A stretch of 64,000 bases of DNA from contig NC_088172.1 in assembly GCF_028769735.1 (NCBI RefSeq), positions 34,692,897 to 34,756,896 on the forward strand, in the 5' to 3' direction. This document shows positions 35,846 to 48,315 of the stretch, one piece after another. Positions within the stretch are counted from its first letter, which is position 1. The number at the start of each line of letters is the position of its first letter. The position numbers and the translations under genes are program-made. The notes beneath the pieces were generated by a model, which was given only the letters and a program-made list of their open reading frames with translations, did not search any database and was not told where the DNA came from. This DNA comes from Zonotrichia leucophrys gambelii. Lineage: Eukaryota; Chordata; Aves; Passeriformes; Passerellidae.

Positions 35846-36235
35846 AGAGATTATGTTTTCCAGCCTCTAATAATCCTTGTATGCCTCTTTTGGATTCTGT
35901 CCAACTGAACTTCATCTTCTTGAAATGGGGGTAATACCCTAGATGCTTCTTCCCCTAGCACAGGATAGTGAGCAATAATTACCTGGTTGTCTTTCTTCAA
36001 CATTGCTTTTCCTAGACTGCCAAAGGTGATTTGCCCTTTTATCAACAACTTGTTGATCTTGTGTTCAGTTTTCTGTCCACTTTAGCTCCGCTGCTTTTTG
36101 CAGTGGTGTTGCCTAGTTGTCTAGTCTGTATTTTACCTATGTGTGTAATTGATTTCATAAGATATTGCACATAAGCTTTTTGTTGAATCACATTTTGTCC
36201 ATTTTGAACCAATTTTCCAGTAGATTGAGATTTTA
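35846..36235 (-). mobile_element. Ancient CR1/L3-like LINE relic, antisense
   Basis: The plus strand aligns by eye, in order, to the antisense of CR1 ORF2. It reads 'ccagcctctaataatccttg' and 'ttggattctgtcca', then, after a decayed middle, 'gctttttgcagtggtgttgc', 'ctagttgtctagtctgtat', 'ttgatttcataagatattgc' and 'ttgttgaatcacattttg'. Matches are scattered and the copy has many indels, so it is far older than the other CR1 copies. It resembles the L3/CR1 relics found across amniotes. No frame survives. The 65-codon minus frame at 35851-36048 is a chance remnant. Confidence 0.7.
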
Positions 36236-37649
36236 AATATTAATCCTCTGCTCCATCTAACTTAAGCCATTCTTACTTTAAAAAATGTCATAAATATAGT
36301 GATTTTCATTATATAATTAGTTGATATTTACAAAAAGCATTTAGCATATGTCTTCAAGCAGTGGTTAAATATAGAAGTATTTCAGCTAGACTTTGATTTT
36401 TTTGTGTTGATATCTTATGCCATAGTACTGAAATTTCTACTCCTGCCAAATGTTCCTCTGGATTGTTCTGAATTCAATGATTTCAAGAACATTAAAACAT
36501 ATCTTATTGATTTAACCTAGAAGCAGTTGTAATCATCTGAAAATCTAAAAATGCAGCATATACTAAAAGGAAAAATGGACATTATATTTATCATATGGTC
36601 AAAAATCCAACCTGTGACCCAAGTAATGTTTTATACTCAAATAGAAAAGTTCAAAGGTTCATGGATTGTATTCTCTATGGGTAATAGGAGAATAATATAG
36701 CTTTTATTACTAAAACAAATACTCTGGCTTTCAGTGTAGTTAATGGGGAGAATAAGTAGTTCTGAGAGCCTCTAAAAGGAAATCTAGTCTGTCTAGATTA
36801 GCTACCTATGTTAAGCATTTGGATCCTATCTTTGTATGATTTTCAATAAAGGAAACTAATTTCATGTCTCTTCCTTTAGAAAATCATGTCTCCACTTACT
36901 CTTGTATTGTATTTGAAGAGAACTGAAGTGATAGATCAAACTACACAATGAACATTGCTTGTAAGAAATTGATACAATTCAGGAAAAAAAAGTGTTTGCA
37001 AGCAATCTTTTCAAACAGTGTATGTCGTGAAGAAAGGATTTAAGACTCTCAGGGAGATCCGATATCACATCAACATTGCAACTGGAGCCTGTCCCACCAC
37101 AGACAGCCCAGAAACAGAACACAAAAAACACAGAACAAGGCTTCACATATGGATCGCACTAACGCATCTTGTTCTCACTCCCAAACTAACAAATTCCCAC
37201 CCTTTTATGCAAAGTTACCAGTTTGGGATCTACCTACCTTAGCAGTCTGGACACCATGCTTAAATCACACTGTACATGTGTGCTAAAAGTGTAGTAGTGG
37301 AAGGATGCATCAATAAATAGTATTTCCTTAACCATGACTTTTAGGATTTGGTAGTCAAAATGAACATTTCTGAGGATAACATTCACTTGAGGTGGGTGAG
37401 ATGTACCTGTTATATTGAAAGACAGCACAAGAAAATTATGTCTTCTTGCACTTCTTTTTATCTACAATGTGAGGGGGGAAAGGGCAGGTTAAAATACTTT
37501 CTGATATTATTTATTTTGTAATTTCGTTTTAGTTTTTCCAGAAAACTCTATGGAATAACTATTTTGATCCTAGTCATCTAAATCATAGGGATGAAGACCA
37601 TAATTGTAACATAGAGCATGATTTTTTTTTAATTTATTTGTTGTACTGT
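36236..37649. other. Unique AT-rich DNA, nothing recognised
   Basis: About 1.4 kb without recognised repeats. Frames at 37018-37242 and 37234-37428 have no recognisable domain. Confidence 0.45.
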
Positions 37650-38350
37650 GGAGATGAGCAGATTGAGACTAGCCCTGCAGAGAAGGACTTAGGGGTGTTG
37701 GTGGAGGAAAAGCTGGTCATGACAATGTGCAATCACACTCCAGAAAGCCAAACTTGTCATGGGCTGCATCAAAAGAAGTGTGGCCAGCAGGCTGAGGGTC
37801 CAGGAATGTAGTTCTCCCCTTCTCTGCATTCATGAGACCCCACCTGCAGAACTGCATCCAGCCCTGGTATCCCCACACAACAGTAATGTGGACCTGCTAG
37901 AGAGACTCCAGAGCAGGGTTGTGAAAATGGTCACAGGGCTGGAGCACTTCTCCTATGGAGTCAGGCTGAGAGACCTGGGCCTAGAGAAGAGAAGGCTTTG
38001 GGGAGACCTTTTTTGCAGCCCTTCAATTCTTAAGAGGGGCTTATAAGAAAGATAGGGACAAACCTTTTAGTAGAGCTTGATGCAATAGGAAAAGGGGTAA
38101 TGTTTCTAAACTGAAAGGGGGTAGATTTAAAGGAGATATAAAACTATATATAAGGAAGATATTTTTGTTATTGTGGTGGAAGAGATTGCTCAGAGATGTG
38201 GTGGATGCCCCATCCCTGGAAGTATTCAGGGTCAGTCTGGATGGGGCTCTGAGCAGCCTGATCTCATTGAAGATGTTCTTGCTCATTGCAAGGGGTTTGA
38301 ACTAGATGACCTTTAAATATCCTTTCCAGCCCAAACAATTCTATGATTCC
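37650..38350 (+). pseudogene. CR1 LINE, end of ORF2 and 3' UTR, broken
   Basis: Sense CR1. It starts near 'ctagccctgcagagaaggac' ('ttaggggtgttgg'). The frame at 37759-38046 keeps the C-terminal RT-associated region, with MGCIKRSVASRL near its start and LRDLGLEKRRLWGDL near its end, but part of the middle is shifted in frame. The 3' UTR follows ('gatgccccatccctggaagt', 'cagtctggatggggctctga', 'ttgaactagatgacc') and ends in 'caattctatgattcc' at 38350. It is 5'-truncated, with an intact 3' terminus. Confidence 0.92.
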
Positions 38351-41300
38351 TTTCCATTTAGGTGTTACAGGGGCATTTTTAGCCCAGAATATTTTGAGCA
38401 AAAATAGAAAAACATAGTCTTTCATACATTCTTCATGCGTGGATATTATCTTGTAAAGCACAGAAAAGAAGGGGTCAGAAGCAGAAGTCTGAGCACCATT
38501 TAAACACTCAGTTACAGACTGAGTCAGATCCATGTACCTAAAACATTACTTTCCTGATCATAATCTGAAAGGTGCTGTATAATGGAACATAGCTGAGGTC
38601 ATTGCTATCCACTTTCAGAGCAGTGTGATTGACACTGGCATTGTAAGCTTTCTTTAATTACAAGATTGCAGTCTCAGAGAACAAGCCCTTACCCTTAGCA
38701 AAAGGGAAATATGATTAGTTAATTCCACAGCAGAAACCAGGCTAGGATGCAAGAGAGCATGAAGAAAAACTGGTCTACACAGAGAAAATAAGATGTACTG
38801 AGAATTAATGTCAGATACATGAGAGAGAAGAAAAATATGGAGGTGGGGTTGAAACTTCAGGCATCCCTACATTAAGCTTACTTTGTCCCTAAATTTTGAA
38901 AACTGAAAACCAAATTTGCTGTCTATACAAGTATATTACCACTATACCACAACCTACATTAGGGCTATTGGGCCTTATGTACATGTTTAATATGAGCAGA
39001 TAATTCTATGACTGGACATTTCCATCCAGCATTTTCCAGCCATCCAGGAAAAGTGTCCCCCTTCCCCAGTAGTGGTCATTGGAGCATATTTGATTTGTGT
39101 GGTACTGGTTTGCTATATTTTTCCCTAGTGATTAAGGGCAGGGCTGCCCAGCACCTCCCTCTGGAAACACTAAACACATTCATCTCAAACCTGATTTTTA
39201 GTTTTTCCATTCCTTGACCAGTTTTTTCACTCCCCACATGTCTTTTTTTCTCCACTCGTGTCACCTCCAAATAATTTTACTTCTTCTCTACAGCATGACA
39301 AAACACAATCATTTACCTGCAGACTGAACATTATTTTTCTGTAACATGCTAATATTGAGATGAGCATAAAAACATAAAAAAACTTTTGAAAACTGTTGGT
39401 GTTGCTATCTCAAATTTGGCATAACACACGTTTACCTAGTGTGGAACTGCACCATATTAAAGACTCCTTGAACATGAATGACTTCATGGCACCGGGCAGC
39501 AGCCTACAAAGCTGCCCTTTTGGGTCCTGAAAGCCTCAGTACAATTTTACATCTGTGCTAATTAGTTCTGCTTCGCAGAGACCACACAGTTCTCAGCCCC
39601 CCACCTAGATCAGTCATCTCTGGGATCACACACTGCATGCACAGAAAGAAGTGTTTCTATACAAAAAAGATGAAGATGTTGTCATGAATGGCAAACCAGA
39701 ATTAAACTAGATATTTCCTTAAAAATCTTGGAATAAATGCATCCAGGATGCTTTATTGGGTGAATCCAGCTTTACTGGGTGAAGAAAAAAAAAGAGAAAA
39801 AAAGCCTAAAATTGCCATTTTATTTAGTAGCATGAGTCCCAAATCAAAATTTTGCTTGAAAATTTTAACACATATACATGAATACACAATCTACTAAGAC
39901 CCTTCAATAAAGTGATTATTCTTAACAGCATTAGTTCTTATCCTGTTTAGATCAAACAAATTTAAACAGGTATACATTGTTTTGTGTCAAAGTGAAGACA
40001 ACCTGTTTCTTATATAAACCTAAATAATTGTAGGGATTCAAATGTGGAATCACAAATCAAGTGAAGAATTTTCTCTCTATCCCACAAGTCCAGTGATGTC
40101 AGTGGTGTTACTGCTATAGTTGGATCTTCTTTGTATGGATAAAAGTGGCAAAACTAACTGAACCCTAGTTTAAAAAGAGACAGGAAAATTGGAAAATGGT
40201 TTAAAAATTTGTTGTTGTTGAGAAGCAAAAAAAAAAAAAAAAAAACAAACAAAAAACCCCCGACCCTTCTAAGCTTATGTAAGTATAGCTGGAAGTGATT
40301 TATTAGCAAGTAAGCTGTGTCTACAAGATCATTAGTTCCAGATGGCATGATACACATTAACTGCATGTAAATGTGTGTGTAGGAACTACTTCATTAGTTA
40401 TAATGAACCAATCAGAAGGTGTTCTAAAGCAAGTAAATAAATAAAAGTCCACAAGAATGCGACTGTTAATAGCACCCAGAAAGAAATAGTCTGAAAATAA
40501 GTGAAGAGAGTGTGAGAGACATCTGCCCTTTTCAGTGATGCTCTTGAAAATTAAAATACATATGGTTAGAATTTAGAGAGTTGGAAATAATACTGGAAGA
40601 TCACTTCTGATACTAGTAGGTCACTTTTGACCTCAAATTCTGTCTGTGACAAAAATTTTCAAGTACATTATTTGTTGGGTTTATTGGGACTATCAGTCTC
40701 CCAGATGACTGAGGGGAGAGAATATAATTGACCATTAATCATTGAAAAAAATTTTTAGTCCTCAGATTTGCACACACACCCTGTTCCTAATTGGGAAGGT
40801 CTGATTCATGGTTTCTAATCAATAAACAGGTTTGAGAACAAAGGTTCAGCCATGAGTATCTGGCACAAACACACAGCTTCTTATAAAATAAAGAAAGCAG
40901 CAGTTTGGGAAAGCACAAACAGAGGAGACTGAAGAAATAAGAGCCAAGGTTTTTGTAGCTGACAGGGAGTAAAACTGAGCTGGAAACTCAGCTATCACCA
41001 CTGGTACCAGCAAAGATCTTGGTTTATATGTTTTACCATCCTAATTTTTGCACCAACTACTAAGACTGCTGAGTTGCACAACCTGAGTGTGAAAAATAAA
41101 GGCACTTTTGTATTTGATGGATATGAATGAAACATCCCAAACTGGTCAAAATTATCCATTCCTATTCTATAAGGAAAAACTTCTCAAAAGCAACCCAACC
41201 CACAGCTTTTCAATTTTGCAGGGCTTAAGGGAGGGAGAATTACAGCATCTGGCTTGAGAGCTTGTATACCAACTTTGCTCAGCCCAAAGCACATTAAAAC

Positions 41301-43245
41301 AGCTGAGTTATAAACCCCACAGATGGAAAAGGGGGTTGCAGCAGTGATGTTCTTTTAAATGCAGCCAAGTTCCTTGGATATGCTATATAACATAAATTGC
41401 TGAAGCACTCAAGTACTTAACTAGTTACAGTATTCAAAATTGGGTTTAATTTGACAATGCTGTAGCTCAGCATTGTTTGCCTTCCAATTATATACATTGA
41501 TTAGACTTTGAACATAATGAGCTCTTGCCTGAAGGGGGTCTGACAACAAAAGCAATATTTTAGGAACTCAGGGCTGTAAGGTTGTAAACTAAAAAATTTG
41601 CTTGAATACAGTCTCAAAGCAGGCTGTTTCAATAAGTTAATATTCAAAAGTCCTGTGGTTAGGAGGTGCAAGCTTTCGTTATAACTCCTGGTTCCATATA
41701 AGTAATGCAAATGTTATTTTTATTCTCCATGCACATTAAACACATAATCCCCATTCCTGTTCAAACGACCCAGGTAGTAAACACTCTAAATGTATCTTGG
41801 GTTAATATGCACAGGATGGAAATGAGGTTGCACTATAGCATACATTACAATAAAAACTAGTGAAGTGTGTAATTACTGTTACTGTGCTGTATGTTACCGT
41901 ATACATGGCTCAGTGTAGCCACAGCGGTAACCATCTTAGTGTCACTGTCTTAATTATAGCAGTTTTATTGTTATTATTATTGTCAGTCTTTAAGCTTTTA
42001 CTAAATCCAAAGCTCATATTCAGCAAAGCACAGAAGCATGTGTTTCATCTTAAGCAGGTGTGTAGTCCCACAGAAGGTAGTAGAATTACAAAAACTTCAA
42101 AAATACACTTTTTGGAATGAATGGGATTAGTTACATCTCTCAAATTAATGATAGGCTCACCAGGGACTGGTATTACCTCCAAAAGAAATATTAATTCAGT
42201 GAAGATTTTAAGCCTGATCTTCCTGTTGACTACAGGTGATTTCATTTCCATTGATCCAGTCCTAACAAGTCATCTGTAGTCTCCATGTCTCCAGTGTCTT
42301 TTGAGCAAGGCTGGTAAATAAATATGCCTGATGCTGATAACTGGAGAATCCAAATCTGAAGCCCTTTAAGTGCAGCATGCCTAACAGCCTGCTTCTAATG
42401 CTTATTTTAGCTATTTCTGCTATATTTATTTTGCTAGTGCTGCTGCCTTTCTCCACATTCCTGACAAACGCCATGTATTTGTTGATTCCCAATGTTTTAC
42501 CCAAATGAAATCAGGTCAATAAATCTCTGCCAAGATCTGGGGTCGTGATGACAGGATTCATATAGATAAAGCATTAGAACTACGAATGGATATAAGCACC
42601 TGAGACTAAAATTTCAAATTCTGGAAACACTTGAGGTGCTACCTAACTCTAGGGGTTCCTAATGTCCCCAAGTCTTCTGTCTTGAGAATATTGTATTCTG
42701 TCAGTAAATAGCTGAAAATCAATATGATTCATAGCACATAGTACAGCAATGCAGATATCCTACCATAAAATTCTATCATTTAGATAAAATAATTATTGTT
42801 TTATTGTTCTGGCAACATATAAAATATCTTCTCATGTTGCAGTAAAAATCATTTTTAAATACAACAATTTTTTCAAGTTTTGTTTAGCCTACACATGAGT
42901 GTGAGGACTCCCACACCCTAGGGAGCCCCCCTACCTGGATGTTTGGTCTGGAATGGACTAGAAAGCACTTCTTAAACACTAATTTGAGTTATAACTAGGA
43001 CTGATAATGAGAAAGGCAGCCTTTCTTTTGTCCTTGCCCCTCACTGCCAACAAACACAAGAAATAAGTGTGATGCCCAGAGGAAATAATTGTTTTTCTCA
43101 AACAACACTGCCTGAGAGAAATGTCTGCACATTCTCTAAAGTCTGGGTTTTTGAAGGAAGGACAATAATATCGATCCTATTCTGTGAATGTATAAGGTGA
43201 AATTTTACCTTGGACAGACTAAGTTTTCGACACCTCTTTTTAGCA
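38351..43245. other. Unique AT-rich DNA, no gene recognised
   Basis: Almost 5 kb without recognised mobile elements. It contains the poly-A tract at 40227-40245. Frames of 64-89 codons are scattered on both strands, none with a domain I know. Confidence 0.45.
40227..40257. repeat. A-rich tract (A19 plus AAAC units)
   Basis: 19 consecutive A, then 'caaacaaaaaaccccc'. Simple sequence; no retroelement body is recognisable upstream. Confidence 0.9.
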
Positions 43246-44505
43246 TTTCACAGAATCACAGGTTGACTTGGGTTGGAAGGGCCCTAAATTCCATTCTCAC
43301 TGTTGTGTCATCTTCCACTAGACCAGGCTGCTTAGAGTCCCATCCAACCTGGCCTTGAGCATTTCCAGGGATGGGGCATCTACAACTTCTCTGGGCAACT
43401 GTTTGGGTGCCTCACCATTCTCACAATATAGAATTTCTTCGTAATATCTAATATAAAGTGGCTGCCTTTCAGTTTGAATCCATTCCCACTTGTCCTATCA
43501 CTCCAGAGCTCTGTAAATAGTCCCTCTTCATCCTTCTGGCAGGCTCCTTCAGGTACTGAAAGGGAAAAATTAGGTCACCCTGAAGTCTTTTCTTCTCCAG
43601 ATTGAACAATCCTAATTCTGTCAACCTGTTCTCATAGTAGATGTGCTCCATCCTTCTGATCATCTTGGTGACCCTCCTCTGGACTTGCTCCAACAGCTTC
43701 ATTTGCTGGGCACCCCAGGGGTGAATGCAGTGCTGCAGGTGGGGTCTCACCAGGACTGAGCAGAAGGGCAGAATCTCCTCCCTGACCCTGCTGGCCACAG
43801 GACTCTGGATTCATCCCAGGACACATTTGGCCTTCTGGGCTGGGAGTGCTCATGCCTGAGTCATGACCAGCCTCCCATCCACCAGCACCCCCAAGTGCCT
43901 CTGTGCAGGGCTGCTCTGAATCTGAGACTGTGCTGATACTGGCTGTTGCCCCAACCCAGGTTCAGCACCTTGTCCTTGGTCTTGTTGGAACCTCATGAGA
44001 TTCCCATGGTCCCACTGCTTGAACTTGTTCAGGTCCCTCTGGATGGCATCCTTCAGGTGTGCCAACAGCACCCCTCAGCTTCATGTCATCTGCAAATTAC
44101 TGCACATCTGCACTTGCTCCCTTCATCTGTGTCATTAATGAGAATATTAAATAACACTGGTCCCAGTACAGACCCCTGAAGGGCAGCACTTGTCATTGAT
44201 GTCCATTGGAACTCTGAGCACTTTACCATCACCCTCCGGATGTGACTGTCCAACCACTGCCTTATCCACTGAACAGTCCACCCATCAAATACATGTCTTT
44301 TCAATTGAGAGAAAAGGATGCTGTGGGGGATTGTGCCAAAAGGCTTTACAGAATTCCAGATAAATGACATGTGTAACCCTTGCCTTGTCCACTGATGGCG
44401 TCACTCCATCATACCAGGCCATTAAGACAGGCAGGACTTGCCCTTGGCAAAGCTGAGCTGATTGTATTGTATCACCTTCCATTTCATCGTGTGCCTTATC
44501 TCATT
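43246..44505 (-). pseudogene. CR1 LINE, RT core through 3' end, broken
   Basis: The longest CR1 copy in the window, about 1.26 kb. Read on the minus strand, it starts before RT motif 2 and runs to the 3' terminal repeat ('tcacagaatcacaggttgac' at the plus-strand left edge). The frame 44086-44370 carries the RT core: IPHSILFSQL, DGWTVQWIRQWLDS and the family signature LQGSVLGPVLFNI (usually PQGSVLGP). The catalytic FADD box is readable at 44085-44096 but lies in a different frame from that signature. The frame 43469-43798 holds the C-terminal part (VRPHLQHCIHPWGAQ, YENRLTELGLFNLEKKRLQGDL). Frameshifts between these blocks make it inactive. Confidence 0.93.
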
Positions 44506-44696
44506 TTACCCTGATTACCATTAATTTTCCTTCAATTGATGTTATCATCATATAAATGTAAGGATTAAGATGAACTTATACCTTTTGATAACATTTTATA
44601 CTATTAAGGTACCATCAACCGCTTCAAGTTGTATAACTCCTGGCTCTGTTTAATAAACACTGAACCTGCATCCCATAACTTCAAAGTAGAAGACAT

Positions 44697-44759
44697 TTGT
44701 TATTATAAATATAACGGTATTGTTATTATAAATATAACTGTATTATAAATATAATGGTA
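44697..44759. repeat. 23-bp minisatellite, 2.7 copies
   Basis: Unit about 'ttgttattataaatataacg' plus 'gta'. Copy 1 is 44697-44719 and copy 2 is 44720-44742, with one difference. Copy 3 (44743-44759) lacks the first 6 bases. Confidence 0.93.
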
Positions 44760-46082
44760 TTGGTATAGTGTCTGTACCAAAATTTGCTGCGTAGGGAACA
44801 AAAGCTGGAAATATCAATCACAAGTGCTGTCTTCTTGCAAATGTACCAGAGTAGTCCAGGAAGAGGAGGTGAATTGTGTAAACAGTCTAGGCAGCTACTT
44901 TATTTCATTTTGAAGATATTTACTGCATGAATAATGTATAACATTCACAAAAGTAAAGCAGCAATTCAAAACCTCTACTGACTACAAACTGGGCCTATTT
45001 TATTGGAGAATCAAAATTATCTGATGATTTTCTTGCAACTGGGTACATAGCCATGGCATCCCCAGATCTACAGCTAAGTTTAAAGTCACTTACAATATCC
45101 TTGGGATAGAGCAAAAGTCTTTTATTGGGAAAAATGTAATGAATATTCTTGCTAGGAGAAAACCAGGCAGCTGAGAGTGTTGCAAAGATTAGATGGCATG
45201 TAGCTAAAAGAAAGGGGCTGTATCTTGTAACAAGCAGTGTAAGAAATAGACCATTTCACCCAAGGAGAGAATGAGTCATTTAAAAATGTGAGTGGCAGTT
45301 CATTCCATAAGGAAAAGGAACTGAAAGTTCACAAGAATAATATGTGAATAAAAATCTGTTAGCTGTTGAGAAAAACAAAATGTCATCCTCCACACAGAAT
45401 TTTGCAACACCAAGGCAACTGAAAGAAAAGTGCATTATTCCAAGAAATGCTCTACATAAAACTTTAGTCCCAACCTTCCAAATGCTGACTGTTAGAGGAA
45501 TATTTGCAAATGATTGCCAGTAGAATAACAACATTATACAGACAGCTGTGGGAAGGACCATATTTATTTCAGAGACTCATTTCTCACACCAGAAATGGTG
45601 GGCAAGATTCTCAGTGCTGTGATTTCACATAACTTGAACTTCTGCATTGGCTGAATATTTTTTAACTGCAATGTCTCAATGAGCTGGCAATGTTCTCCAT
45701 GCTTCTAAAAAAGCCAGCTATAAATGAAATGAGGGGGAGTGCTACACCCATTTTTAAGCACACTATTGCCAAGTATTGTATCATCTTTGAGTTAAACATC
45801 AACACTCCAGACAGATGGATAACTCAGGCAGATAAAACTGGGATTTGCAGAAACCACCGAGATAAGCGGGGAAACACCAGAACTAGGAAGGATAAACTAG
45901 TGGAAAAGAAAGATAGGGCCTGCACCTATTCTCTGGGAAGGGTTCTTGTAGAATTGAGTGACAATTTTTTCTGTGAAGAGTAATTCCTCTGTATAAAGGA
46001 TTATCAAATGAAGTGAACAATTTTACACAAAAAGGAGGCAATTTAAAAAGTGAAAATATTATACTTACATTTGTTCTCAATT

Positions 46083-46140
46083 AAACGTTTCATTTTCATA
46101 ATGTCATAACATTTCATTTTGACATTTTTAATGAAACTTT
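46083..46140. repeat. Nested inverted repeat (hairpin)
   Basis: Outer arms GTTTCATT (46087-46094) and AATGAAAC (46130-46137) enclose inner arms AATGTCA (46100-46106) and TGACATT (46120-46126), all perfect. With one mismatch the outer stem extends a little further. It would fold as an AT-rich hairpin. No known element is recognised. Confidence 0.7.
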
Positions 46141-46260
46141 GTTAAGTTTTTCTTCTTAAAATGTCATTTTTTCTTGAAGAAAGATCAACATCAGAAAAGG
46201 TAAAAGGAAAATTGGACAAGATAATGTAAAACTAATTGAGTTCTGTGGGTTGTTGTTTTA

Positions 46261-46291
46261 GGTTTGTTTGTTTGTTTGTTTGTGTTTGTTT
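46261..46291. repeat. (GTTT)n microsatellite
   Basis: About seven GTTT units with one interruption ('gtgtttg'), running into 'gattggttggttc'. Confidence 0.93.
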
Positions 46292-47171
46292 GATTGGTTG
46301 GTTCTTTTTCTTTAACCAAGAAAGAAATTTTTTTTTACTTTTATTTGCCAAAATATGTTTGTATTATTTTGATGCATTTACAAATTTACTGGCTGTCTGT
46401 GGATGCTTTACTACTAAAGCAATTGAAAACACATTGGCTGTGAATAGACAGTGAGGTATGGCAGTCACTTATTCACTTAAAACCAGTAAATTATACTGTA
46501 AAATACTAAACCAGGAAACAGAAGGCCTGTTTCATGTAGATTTTTTTTATTAAATAGAAATGCTTTTAAGAAGATGCTCTCATCTGGTAGAGAATAACGG
46601 TAGGTTCTGATTCAACTATTTCTTCCAAATGAAGCAACAGAAATAAGCTCCCTATCCTATCTCTGAAAACCCTAGCCATAAGGTTATTTGGTCTTGTAGA
46701 CCAAAGCTGTTTCAGAACCATCCTATCTTCTTTTGTAGTTTGTGGCCTCTGATCCTGAGGTCATGGAATTTGTACCCCCAAGAAGATACAGCAGGAGAAT
46801 GACAGAAAGGAAATCAGAGGTGAGGTAGGGCTCTGATGAGTCTGCTAGTCCTTAAAATTTGAGATATACTTTCTGACACCACAGCTGCTATAACCTCTGT
46901 ACCTTTGGTAAACACTGATTCCAGAATTTATCTAACTGAGGTGTCAGGGCTGGATTACAAAAGCTTAAGCAGTGGGATTCATCACAATTAATTTCAGACA
47001 TACATATGGGAAGTGAATTTCAACAAGTCATTCTCAGACCGTTTTATAGTCAATGAGAGAAATAGGATCCTCCATAGGATAGTGAATTTTACCTGTTGTA
47101 GTCATATGTCCTAGCTTCAGCTGACTTACACATTGGAGCTATTTTCCCCAATGATTGCAGGGACAGCATGG

Positions 47172-47231
47172 GGTGCCTAGCTCAGTTTAGATCTCTAAGT
47201 TTTAGGTATCTAGACCGAGGTTAGTCACACC
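47172..47231. repeat. Imperfect hairpin of about 60 bp
   Basis: The left arm 'ggtgcctagctcagtttaga' pairs with the right arm ending 'tagaccgaggttagtcacac', at roughly 16 of 22 positions in the main stem with small gaps. The loop is about 7 nt. The palindromic design suggests a decayed MITE-like or old interspersed repeat. Confidence 0.5.
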
Positions 47232-48291
47232 AAGAACGATTGGCAAGAAATTAAGGAGTGGTAGAAGCGCTGAAATCTGATGGTGTGCTTCTAAGCACAT
47301 CTGTGAAGGTATGCCACAGTACACATAATTTTGCTTCAGTCTCCTACTATGAAGATGAGGGACCTGTCAGAGACAGTAGACAGAAATCAAACTATCAGAT
47401 AGGAGACACAGGAGTTGTTTGAGCTTGTCTGTGTCTTGTCCCATTCTTGTTCCTAAATGTTTCAAATGCTGAGTACTTAGATATACATCTTCATGTGTCT
47501 GGCCTTGGCCAGCCACAGAAACGAGCCTCCCTGCACAATGTAAGAACATTCCTTGTTAAACACAGAGGAAGCACTAAGCCCTAAATGCACATTCAGGTAA
47601 TTTGGGTTTTTTTCTCACCCATACTACTCTGTTTTTTTCCCTGGGAGGTTAAACACAAGGCTTTACCCAAGTTCAGAAATCCTTGCATCATCTGGTAAGT
47701 ACTGACATTTAAATCTACTTATGTTGCACTTTTTTTTAATTTGATGATATATAATGTTACAATTTTTTAAATGTTTCAGAGCATAACTTTTTCAAGTATG
47801 ATCTTAATTTGCCTATGCAGGGATTTGTATGTACTCCAAAGCCTCTCTTTAAGTCTCTCAACTTTGCAGGCTTAATATTGTTTTCTGGAAAATTGAGTTA
47901 GCAACAATAGTAATCTTGACATACCTCACCTGCAAATGAACATGTGGCATAAATGTTAAATTGTCTTATTACTCCAATTTCTTAACAGACACCAATCCTG
48001 TCTGATACCATCAGCCTTATTTCAGCTTCAACTGTTTCCCTGTATTTCCAAGGCAACAGGAACTCCTGTTCCAAACTGTAGGTTTTTCAAGGTCTGTCAC
48101 CCTATGGCTCTGAGATATTATATAGGATTTGAAAAACCTCAAACAGTGATTAGACAGACTTTCCAGCAAGTCTAGTCTAGTAGTCAGCTAATAATTCAAG
48201 CTAATAATCATTCAAGGAGAATGACTGAGGTCCACATCTGCAAGGCAAGGAGCCAGAAATCCTTTATACAGAAATCTTTATCAACCAAATG

Positions 48292-48315
48292 CAGAGATGC
48301 ACATCTGCATCTCTG
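48292..48315. repeat. Perfect 10-bp inverted repeat with 4-nt loop
   Basis: CAGAGATGCA, loop CATC, TGCATCTCTG. Perfect stem in otherwise unique DNA. Too short alone to be a miRNA precursor. Confidence 0.85.
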
